From the NCBI GenBank assembly GCA_041738285.1, contig JBGSQB010000155.1:1-23315 (forward strand): a stretch of DNA of 23,315 bases. The letters are read 5' to 3'. The stretch comes from SZUA-521 sp041738285. Lineage in GTDB: Bacteria > Pseudomonadota > Gammaproteobacteria > Pseudomonadales > Azotimanducaceae. Of the stretch, positions 15,225-21,510 are shown piece after piece; within the stretch, counting starts at the first letter, position 1, and the number at the start of each line of letters is the position of its first letter. The position numbers were made by a program, and so were the translations under genes. Under the pieces are notes generated by a model. That model did not search any database. It worked only from the letters and a program-made list of their open reading frames with translations, and was not told the origin of the DNA.

Positions 15225-15730
15225 CACACAACTCGAATCCCGATCTCGGCACGATCCGTCGTCTCGACGGCACGTACGAAGCGCGGCTCGAACGGCATCT
15301 CACGCACGACCAGCTCACGGTGTGGGCGATGCTGACGCACCCCGAGAAGCTGGTTGAGTGGCTCGCACCCGGCGCGATCGAGCTGCGCATGGGTGGCAAG
15401 GCGAGACTCGACTTCATCGACAGCGGCACGGTGATCGACAGCGCCGTTTCGGCGATCGAAGCGCCGCGTCTGATCGAATACTCATGGAGCTCATCGGGTG
15501 AGCCGCTGCGGCCGGTGCGCTTCGACATCGCACCCGACACGGTTGGGACGCGACTGACGTTGACGCTGCGAATTCCCGCAGGGGAAGACATCGCCCGATC
15601 GTGTGCCGGTTGGGAAGCGCATCTGGAAATGTTGCTGGCGGCGCTGGAGGGCGTGCCGATCAAGTTTCCCTTCGAGCGCTTCAAGGCAACGCGCAGCCGA
15701 TATGGAGAGATGGTAGCTTCGCTGCCGTGA
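15221..15730 (+). CDS. SRPBCC (AHSA1-like) domain protein
   Basis: A 169-residue START/AHSA1-like helix-grip protein. It has GTYEARLERHLTHDQLTVWAML, then HPEKLVEWLAPG, and ends with the long helix CAGWEAHLEMLLAALEG, the order typical of the Activator-of-Hsp90 homologue family. Such proteins bind hydrophobic ligands; many in bacteria have no assigned role. ATG 15221 lies in the ATGA that closes the broken PhyH gene. The next gene starts 19 bases after its stop, so it is probably co-transcribed with the cyclase and PhyH genes downstream. Confidence 0.85.
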   Translation: MTHNSNPDLGTIRRLDGTYEARLERHLTHDQLTVWAMLTHPEKLVEWLAPGAIELRMGGKARLDFIDSGTVIDSAVSAIEAPRLIEYSWSSSGEPLRPVRFDIAPDTVGTRLTLTLRIPAGEDIARSCAGWEAHLEMLLAALEGVPIKFPFERFKATRSRYGEMVASLP

Positions 15731-15749
15731 GTCGAGGTCAGGAGTAACG

Positions 15750-16520
15750 ATGCAGTTCATCGATCTGTCAGTCGCCATCGAGAACAACGAACACACGGAT
15801 CATCCCGGCGGTAGCCCGAAGGTCAGCTATCGCACCCACGCACAGACGGCGGGCGGACTTGCGCATTTCTTCGACGGGTTGAAACCGGCGGATCTGCCCG
15901 ATGGTGAAGGCTGGGCGGTCGAGACAGTTACGCTATCGACGCACAATGGCACCCACATGGATGCGCCGTGGCACTTTCACTCGACCACCGACAACGGCGC
16001 GCGGCGCGCGCCATCGATCGACGAGACGCCGCTGGAGTATTGCTTCAAGCCCGGTGTGAAACTCGATTTCCGTCACTTCGATGATGGGTATCTGGTGTCC
16101 GCCAAGGACATCGAGCAGGAACTGCAGCGCATCGGTCACGCGCTGGCGCCGCTCGACATCGTGCTGGTCAACACCAGCGCCGGCGCGCACTTCGGCAAGC
16201 CGGGTTACGTTGATCGTGGCTGCGGCATGGGTCGGGAAGCGACGCTCTTTCTCACCGAGCGGGGCGTCAGAGTGGTGGGTACTGACGGCTGGTCATGGGA
16301 TGCGCCGTTCAAACACACCGCCGTGAAATGGCGGCAGTCGCGGGATCCGTCGATCATCTGGGAAGGGCATAAGGCGGGACGCGAGATTCCCTACTGGCAG
16401 ATGGAGAAACTCCACAACCTCGAAGCCTTGCCCGCGCACGGCTTCACGGTTGCCTGTTTTCCGGTGAAGATCGCCAATGCGTCCGCCGGATGGACGCGTG
16501 CCGTTGCAATCGTCGAGTGA
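15750..16520 (+). CDS. Cyclase family protein (kynurenine formamidase-like metal hydrolase)
   Basis: A 256-residue protein of the PF04199 cyclase fold. The metal-binding motif is STHNGTHMDAPWHFH (His65, His69, Asp71), followed by LDIVLVNTSAG, the GCGMGREATLFLTERGV helix, VGTDGWSWD and a C-terminal ACFPVKIANASAGWTRAVA. The family includes kynurenine formamidase, isatin hydrolase and uncharacterised hydrolases; isatin hydrolase and KynB share the HxGTHxDxPxH motif, but this protein carries the longer insert of the uncharacterised group. AGGAG (15740-15744) five bases before ATG 15750 fixes the start. Neighbouring SRPBCC and PhyH genes suggest catabolism of a small aromatic or lactone-type compound (inference). 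Confidence 0.87.
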   Translation: MQFIDLSVAIENNEHTDHPGGSPKVSYRTHAQTAGGLAHFFDGLKPADLPDGEGWAVETVTLSTHNGTHMDAPWHFHSTTDNGARRAPSIDETPLEYCFKPGVKLDFRHFDDGYLVSAKDIEQELQRIGHALAPLDIVLVNTSAGAHFGKPGYVDRGCGMGREATLFLTERGVRVVGTDGWSWDAPFKHTAVKWRQSRDPSIIWEGHKAGREIPYWQMEKLHNLEALPAHGFTVACFPVKIANASAGWTRAVAIVE

Positions 16521-16524
16521 GCAC

Positions 16525-17499
16525 ATGGTTGAACTGATCAAGCAGGAAAACCTCGCAGGCGATGCGCGCATTGCAGCGCAGGGCTTCGGCCGCATCGCCA
16601 AAGTGCGGCCACCGGCGTTCGATCCGGAGCGCGATCGCGCCGCGGCGTGCAGCTACTTTGCAGACAACGGCTTCGTGGTGCTGAAGGGGTGTCTGAGTGC
16701 ATCGGAACTTGCCGAACTCAATGCGTTCTTTGCGCGCACCCAGGCCGAACGGCCCGAAGCATGGGGACTCGGCGGCCACCGCAAACCGCACCATCGCAAT
16801 CAGGGACTGATCTTTTCCCAGCCACTACTCGACTACCCCGAACTCGACCGGTTCACTCAACACCCGCGGTCCTATCCGGTTGTTGCCCAGTTGCTCGGAG
16901 GTGAAGATCGGGCGCGGTTTTCCGAGTTCAATTTTCGCGAGACGCCCGAGAATGCAGGCGTCGGCACGATGAACTTTCACCACGACGCCGTGGTTGCCGA
17001 TCGACTGCTGCGCACGCCCTACATGCCGTGCGACTGGATCTGCGCCATTCACTATCTGACCGACGTCGAGCCCGGCACGCCTTCGTTCTGCGTCGTGCCG
17101 GGCAGCAACCGCTACGAGACACTCAAGGAGGCGTTCGCGGGCCTGGGCGAGCGGTACCAGGAGGTGCCCCTCTATGGCGCCGCTGGGACCTGCATTCTGT
17201 ATGACACGGCGACGTTTCATACGCGACTGGACGGCGATGGCATACGCGGTCGGCGGACATGGCATCAGTACTATGCGCGCGGTGGTTGGCTGAAGAGCGC
17301 ACTGCCGACGACGGATCGCTACATGCGCGCGCCGTCGCCGGTGCTGACCGACTGGAACCTCTTTCCGGAACGGCTTGCGCTGCATCCGGATCCGCAGAAA
17401 CGGTTGTTCTTTTCCCACTGGAACACGGCGCAAGGCGAATGGGCGGCGTCGGGCTTCGATCCGGCAGTGCGCGCCGCGATGCCCCGAGGCGAGCAGTAG
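16525..17499 (+). CDS. Phytanoyl-CoA dioxygenase (PhyH) family oxygenase
   Basis: A 324-residue Fe(II)/2-oxoglutarate oxygenase of the PhyH family. The opening ACSYFADNGFVVLKGCLS is the usual PhyH N-terminus. The iron facial triad appears as HHD (His152, Asp154; MNFHHDAV) and the distal His232 (TATFHTRLDG), with Arg243/Arg244 for the 2-oxoglutarate carboxylate. A core CVVPGSNRYETL segment precedes the distal histidine. Family members hydroxylate small lipophilic or amino-acid-like substrates; this one's is unknown. ATG 16525 follows the cyclase stop by four bases; an in-frame ATG at 16477 lies inside the cyclase gene. It is not a duplicate of the broken PhyH gene: the sequences differ clearly. 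Confidence 0.88.
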   Translation: MVELIKQENLAGDARIAAQGFGRIAKVRPPAFDPERDRAAACSYFADNGFVVLKGCLSASELAELNAFFARTQAERPEAWGLGGHRKPHHRNQGLIFSQPLLDYPELDRFTQHPRSYPVVAQLLGGEDRARFSEFNFRETPENAGVGTMNFHHDAVVADRLLRTPYMPCDWICAIHYLTDVEPGTPSFCVVPGSNRYETLKEAFAGLGERYQEVPLYGAAGTCILYDTATFHTRLDGDGIRGRRTWHQYYARGGWLKSALPTTDRYMRAPSPVLTDWNLFPERLALHPDPQKRLFFSHWNTAQGEWAASGFDPAVRAAMPRGEQ

Positions 17500-17518
17500 C
17501 ATGGCGCGGCGGGGCGAT

Positions 17519-17541
17519 TGTGGGAGTGGGCTTGCCCGCGA
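17519..17541. repeat. REP-like extragenic palindrome
   Basis: TGTGGGAGTGGGCTTGCCCGCG followed by A matches the common Pseudomonas/Xanthomonas REP layout: a conserved GTGGGAG head, then a GTGGGC-TT-GCCCGC hairpin with one G-T pair. It lies 20 bases after the PhyH stop and before the convergent WYL gene. Only one copy is seen in the window. REP elements may act as transcription or mRNA-end signals and are mobilised by RAYT transposases (established). Confidence 0.6.
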
Positions 17542-17620
17542 GTGAGCCCAGGGGTTTCTCAGTTCGCGCCCAAGCGTCTCAGGGCAGTTCGCGGTGCGCG
17601 CTGGACTCGGTCGATGTGCG

Positions 17621-18307
17621 CTACTGCATGCCCCCACCGGTCGCGGCGAAGTAGTCGGCCAGACGCCGGCCCGCTTCATCGGGATAGACCGAGTTCAGGG
17701 TGCGCGCGCCACCGATGCGATCGATGCGGAAACTGCGGAAGTCGCTACGCAGCTCGCACCAAGCGCCCACGGTCCAGCTGTTGCCCCAGTAGGCGAGAGC
17801 CAGCGGCCAGACGATGCGCTCGGTCGTGTCCCCGGCGCGGTCGCGATACTCGAGGTAGAGCCGCGCGCGGCGATTGATGGCTTCGCGGACGTCGCCGAGC
17901 ATCTCCGTCGTCGCCTCCGACATGCGCAGGTCGGGGACCACCAGGCGGTGTGAGGCGAGCTGCGGTCGCAGCCGTTCTGGCAGCACGGCATCGACTTTCG
18001 CCAGCACCCGATCCGCGGCGAGCGCCATCTCCTTGTCGCCCCACGAGCGGGCCACATCGGCGCCGAACACCAGCGCCTGCAGTTCGTCCTCATCGAACAT
18101 CAGCGGCGGGATCTGAAAGCCCCGCCGCATGACGTAGCCGACCCCGGCTTCACCTTCGACCGGCACGCCGGAACCGACCAGGTCCTGGATGTCCCGGTAG
18201 ATGGTGCGCTCGGAGACTTCCAGCCGCTCGGCCAGGGTCTTGGCAGTGATCGCCCGGCCCCGCCCGAGGAGGAGCACGATCTGAAACAGGCGGTCGGCGG
18301 GTCGCAT
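17621..18307 (-). CDS. YafY-like WYL-domain transcriptional regulator
   Basis: A 228-residue regulator. An N-terminal HTH_11 domain (about 3-60) has RLFQIVLLLGRGRAITAK followed by AERLEVSERTIYRDIQDL. A central GFQIPPLMFDEDELQALV precedes the C-terminal WYL domain, whose PLALAYWGNSWTVGAWCEL segment and SFRIDRIGG are typical; the W-Y-L triad itself is replaced here by WTVGAW. These are one-component regulators that sense a ligand through the WYL domain. ATG 18307 starts 159 bases from the divergent ORF at 18467, with the half-site cluster between. It probably controls the GFA operon and itself. Confidence 0.9.
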   Translation of the reverse strand: MRPADRLFQIVLLLGRGRAITAKTLAERLEVSERTIYRDIQDLVGSGVPVEGEAGVGYVMRRGFQIPPLMFDEDELQALVFGADVARSWGDKEMALAADRVLAKVDAVLPERLRPQLASHRLVVPDLRMSEATTEMLGDVREAINRRARLYLEYRDRAGDTTERIVWPLALAYWGNSWTVGAWCELRSDFRSFRIDRIGGARTLNSVYPDEAGRRLADYFAATGGGMQ

Positions 18308-18347
18308 GCCGGCATGCTACCACCCTACCTGCCAAGCGATACGCATG

Positions 18348-18454
18348 CTCCTGACACAACGATGTCAGTAGTGGCGTGAATTCTGGCCGCTGAGGAGATG
18401 TCTCCTGTCATCACGGTGTCAGGAGGGGTGGCGTAAGGTGACGTCGTCTGTCAC
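18348..18454. promoter_or_regulatory. Cluster of TGTCA half-sites in WYL/GFA divergent region
   Basis: Five TGTCA/TGACA pentamers occur in about 100 bases: TGACA at 18352 and TGTCA at 18363, 18406, 18417 and 18449. Successive starts differ by 11, 43, 11 and 32 bases, all near multiples of a 10.7-base helical turn. The first two form CTGACA-N6-TGTCAG. The outer CTCCTGACAC (18348-18357) is exactly inverted as GTGTCAGGAG (18416-18425). A 14-base palindrome AGGAGATGTCTCCT lies at 18393-18406, and GTGAC-N7-GTCAC at 18438-18454. This looks like a multi-site operator for the divergent WYL regulator (inference). Confidence 0.5.
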
Positions 18455-18466
18455 GGAGAACGGAAC

Positions 18467-18658
18467 ATGAATCAGCCTCGATGCCCACTCGAAACGATCA
18501 CGCGACCACGTCCGCTGCGCAACGGCCTGCGCCGTTGGTTCGCAAGCTACGTACGGATGCGCGAGTTACGCTATCAGTACCTCGTCGCAGTACTCGATGG
18601 CGCGCCGTTGCCGCGGCCGGATGTCGCCGGCACGACCTGCACCCGGGAGGTCCCATGA
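18467..18658 (+). CDS. Small basic protein (63 aa), unknown function
   Basis: A 63-residue Arg-rich protein beginning MNQPRCPLETITRPRPLRNG, with RRWFASYVRMRELRYQYLV in the middle. I do not recognise a family; the arginine-rich helix is loosely like DUF1127-type small proteins, but without their usual motif. Support for translation: GGAG lies about 10 bases before ATG 18467, it directly follows the half-site cluster, and its TGA overlaps the start of the GFA gene (ATGA, with GGAGG at 18645-18649), so it seems to be a leader or coupled first gene. Confidence 0.5.
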   Translation: MNQPRCPLETITRPRPLRNGLRRWFASYVRMRELRYQYLVAVLDGAPLPRPDVAGTTCTREVP

Positions 18659-19068
18659 GCGATTCGGATCTGGTCGGGGGCTGCCAGTGCGGCGCGGTGC
18701 GTTACCGCATCAGCGGTGAGCCCGTGGTCACGGCAATGTGCCACTGTTCCACCTGTCGGCGCGCCCATGCGGCACCTGCGGTTGCCTGGGCCATGTATGC
18801 GCAGGCGCAAGTATCGTTTTCGAAGGAGATGCCAACGGCGTACGAGTCCTCGCCCGGGGCGAGGCGCTCATTCTGCGGGCGCTGCGGGACCCAGATTGCG
18901 TTTACCGGGGATATGCTGCCCGGTCTCATCGATATCGCCATCGGCAGTCTCGATGACCCGGCGCGGATGGCGCCTGCGGTTCACATCTGGGACTCGAAGC
19001 GCTTGCCGTGGATGCAACTGGCGGATGACCTGCCGCGATTCCCGGAGTTTCCCCCGACCCCGCCGTGA
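18655..19068 (+). CDS. GFA family protein (glutathione-dependent formaldehyde-activating-like)
   Basis: A 137-residue zinc-binding protein with the full cysteine set of the GFA fold: C10-x-C12 (GGCQCGAVRY), C29-x-C31-x2-C34 (MCHCSTCRR) and C74-x2-C77 (SFCGRCGTQI). The founding member was proposed to help form S-hydroxymethylglutathione; most paralogues, likely including this one, have other or unknown substrates. No formaldehyde dehydrogenase is nearby. ATG 18655 has GGAGG six bases upstream and overlaps the stop of the small ORF. It is probably controlled by the divergent WYL regulator. Confidence 0.92.
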   Translation: MSDSDLVGGCQCGAVRYRISGEPVVTAMCHCSTCRRAHAAPAVAWAMYAQAQVSFSKEMPTAYESSPGARRSFCGRCGTQIAFTGDMLPGLIDIAIGSLDDPARMAPAVHIWDSKRLPWMQLADDLPRFPEFPPTPP

Positions 19069-19069
19069 G

Positions 19070-19098
19070 TTGGATGGACCGGCGGCGTGCGCGACAAT
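19070..19098 (+). promoter_or_regulatory. Possible sigma70-type promoter for O-methyltransferase gene
   Basis: TTGGAT (19070-19075) and GACAAT (19093-19098) are separated by 17 bases, the standard spacer, and match the -35 and -10 consensus in 3 and 4 of 6 positions. They sit in the 58-base gap after the GFA gene, so the downstream genes may have their own promoter. Confidence 0.35.
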
Positions 19099-19126
19099 GC
19101 CTTGAATCATTGCGCGCGAGGATCAA

Positions 19127-20140
19127 ATGGCAGATTCGCCACAGCAACGCATGCTGCCGCTGCTCACCGGCCACTGGATTTCCCAGATGCTGTTTACCGT
19201 GGCGCAGCTGGGCGTTGCCGATGTGCTCGGTAGCAAGGCGCTCGCGCCGGATGTCATTGCATCGAAAGTGGGCGCCGATCCCGCGTACCTGCAGCGCGTC
19301 CTGCGCGCACTGGCGAGCGTCAGCGTGGTCGAGGAGGACGCCAAAGGTCGTTTCAAGCTCACGGAGACCGGACAGACACTGCGTCGTGACCGCCCGGGCA
19401 GTTTGCGCGACTTCGCGTTGATGATCGTGGCGCCGTACAACTATCGGCACTGGATGCGCTTGACCGAGGCGGTCCAGAAAGGCGCGACCGCATTCGATCT
19501 CGAGTTCGGAATGCCGATCTTCGAGTATCTGGCTCAGCATCCGGACGATGATCACCAGTTCTCGGCGTCGATGGCGAGTATCTCTGGCACGGAGAACGAG
19601 GTCGTGGCGCGCGCTTATCCGTTCTCCAAACTCGGCCTGCTGGTCGATGTGGGCGGGGCGCACGGACACCTCTTGGCAACGATTCTGCGCCGTCACAAGA
19701 AGCTGCGCGGTGTGTTGTTCGATCAGCCGCAGGTGGTTGCGAGCGCCGCCTCCAGTGGATTCGTCACCGCACCCGGTGTGCGCGAGCGATGCGAGATCGC
19801 TGGCGGCAGCTTCTTCGAGCACGTGCCGCCCGGTGCCGACGCCTACATCATGAAGTACATCATCCACGACTGGGACGACGACAAATCGGTGACCATCCTG
19901 AGGCATTGTCGCGATGCGATGGCGGTGAACGGTCGCGTGCTCGTCGTCGAACGAGTCATCAAGCCCGGCAATGGAAAAGACTGGAGTAAGTGGCTCGACA
20001 TCAACATGATGGTCGGGCCCGGTGGCCAGGAGCGCACGCGCGCGCAGTTCGCGACGTTGTTCGAGCGCGCGGGTCTCAAGCTCGCCAAGGTTTATCGTAC
20101 CGAATCGCCCGTGTCGGTGCTCGAAGCCGTGCCCGTCTAG
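19127..20140 (+). CDS. O-methyltransferase, COMT/CrtF-like class
   Basis: A 337-residue class I SAM methyltransferase of the plant-COMT/CrtF-like group. An N-terminal winged-helix dimerisation domain (about 8-95) contains HWISQMLFTVAQLGVADVL and the PAYLQRVLRALAS helix. The catalytic domain has SAM motif LLVDVGGAHGHLLATIL (about 171-187) and the catalytic-base region MKYIIHDWDDDK (His247-Asp248). Relatives methylate hydroxyl groups of carotenoids, polyketides and phenolics; the substrate is not evident. GAGG (19118-19121) five bases before ATG 19127 fixes the start. The P450 gene follows after 36 bases, suggesting joint action on one hydrophobic substrate: hydroxylation, then O-methylation. 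Confidence 0.9.
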   Translation: MADSPQQRMLPLLTGHWISQMLFTVAQLGVADVLGSKALAPDVIASKVGADPAYLQRVLRALASVSVVEEDAKGRFKLTETGQTLRRDRPGSLRDFALMIVAPYNYRHWMRLTEAVQKGATAFDLEFGMPIFEYLAQHPDDDHQFSASMASISGTENEVVARAYPFSKLGLLVDVGGAHGHLLATILRRHKKLRGVLFDQPQVVASAASSGFVTAPGVRERCEIAGGSFFEHVPPGADAYIMKYIIHDWDDDKSVTILRHCRDAMAVNGRVLVVERVIKPGNGKDWSKWLDINMMVGPGGQERTRAQFATLFERAGLKLAKVYRTESPVSVLEAVPV

Positions 20141-20176
20141 TCACCTCAACGATACGACAATCTCTGGAGCAGTCAG

Positions 20177-21502
20177 ATGTCCGAGTCCGATCCAAGCAAG
20201 CAGTGGGATAACGAGCGCACCAACAAAGACTGGCGCGAAGCGTGGCGCATCGACGTCGATCAGGATCCACGCACGATCCCGCTTGCGAAACTGAACCCGG
20301 CGCACGGTGATCTGTTCGCCGCCAATAAGGCATTGCCGTACTTCGAGCGCTTGCGCGCTGAAGCACCGGTGCATTACTGCGAGGACAGCCAGTTTGGCCC
20401 GTACTGGTCGATCACCAAGTTCGACGACATCAAGTACGTGGATTCGAACCACGAGTTGTTCTCGTCGGACATCAGGAATGGGGGCATCCGTCTTGGCGGC
20501 CGACCGGTCGAGGCAGAGCCGGACCCGATGTTCCATCTGCCCATGTTCATCATGGAGGATCCGCCGAAGCACGATGAGCAACGCAAGGTCATCGCGCCGA
20601 TGTTCACGCCGCGACATCTGGTGACGCTCGAAGCGCTCATTCGGGAACGGGCCGGCAGGATTCTCGACGAACTGCCCGTGGGTGAAGATTTCAATTGGGT
20701 GCGCAGCGTTTCGGTGGAGCTCACCGGTCAGATGCTCGCAACCCTGTTCGATGTGCCCCAGGAAGACCGGCACAAACTCATTCACTGGTCCGATACGGTC
20801 GAACGCATTGGCGATCCCGACTACTTCGAAACGCCGCAGCAGGCCTTTGCCGAATTGTGGAAGTGCTGGGAATATTTCGATGCCGTGTGGAAGGAGCGCG
20901 TGGCGCGTAACGAACCGGGGCAGGATCTGATTTCGTTCCTGGTGCACGGCGAGTCGACCAGGAACATGTCGCCGAACGAGTTTCTCGGCAACATGCTGCT
21001 CTTGATCGTTGGTGGCAATGACACGACACGCAACTCCATCTCCGGCGGGGTGCTCGCGCTCAATCAGCACCCGTCGGAGTACGAGAAGTTGAATCGTGAT
21101 CCGAGCATCATTCCCAACATGGTGTCGGAGATCATCCGCTGGCAGTCGCCGGTTGCACACATGTGTCGCACGGCGATGGCCGATACGGAGATTCGCGGCC
21201 AGAAGATCAGGAAATTCGACAAGATCGCGATGTGGTACGTCTCCGGCAATCGCGATGAAGAGTCGATTGATGACGCGAACCGATTTCTGATCGACCGCGC
21301 CAACGCGCGCCAACATCTCTCGTTTGGATTCGGCATTCACCGCTGTGTCGGTAACCGGCTGGCCGAGATGCAGCTGAAGACCATCTGGGAAGAGATCATC
21401 AAACGCTTCTCCCGCGTCGAAGTGGTTGGTGAGCCGAAGTATCTCAACTCGAGCTTCATCCGCGGCATCACGGATCTACCCGTGCGCGTGCACCGGAAGT
21501 AG
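20177..21502 (+). CDS. Cytochrome P450, CYP153-like
   Basis: A 441-residue soluble P450. It has the I-helix oxygen-activation motif GGNDTTRNS (279-287), the K-helix EIIR (318-321) and the heme loop FGFGIHRCVGNRLAEMQ with Cys390. Segments such as IMEDPPKHDEQRK, VGGNDTTRNSISGGVLAL and MWYVSGNRDEESID closely resemble the CYP153 group of terminal alkane and fatty-acid hydroxylases. CYP153 enzymes need a ferredoxin and reductase; neither is encoded here or fused. The start has GGAG (20166-20169) seven bases upstream. It lies between the O-methyltransferase gene and a secreted VWA protein gene that starts eight bases on. Family is firm; the CYP153 subfamily is likely, though a terpene or steroid substrate is not excluded. 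Confidence 0.92.
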   Translation: MSESDPSKQWDNERTNKDWREAWRIDVDQDPRTIPLAKLNPAHGDLFAANKALPYFERLRAEAPVHYCEDSQFGPYWSITKFDDIKYVDSNHELFSSDIRNGGIRLGGRPVEAEPDPMFHLPMFIMEDPPKHDEQRKVIAPMFTPRHLVTLEALIRERAGRILDELPVGEDFNWVRSVSVELTGQMLATLFDVPQEDRHKLIHWSDTVERIGDPDYFETPQQAFAELWKCWEYFDAVWKERVARNEPGQDLISFLVHGESTRNMSPNEFLGNMLLLIVGGNDTTRNSISGGVLALNQHPSEYEKLNRDPSIIPNMVSEIIRWQSPVAHMCRTAMADTEIRGQKIRKFDKIAMWYVSGNRDEESIDDANRFLIDRANARQHLSFGFGIHRCVGNRLAEMQLKTIWEEIIKRFSRVEVVGEPKYLNSSFIRGITDLPVRVHRK

Positions 21503-21510
21503 CGCCGTCG

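Noticed and set aside
20141..21340. Long minus-strand open frame (399 codons) opposite the P450 gene
   Set aside because: It is antisense to a P450 with all motifs intact; the peptide shows no family features and is explained by GC-rich third codon positions.
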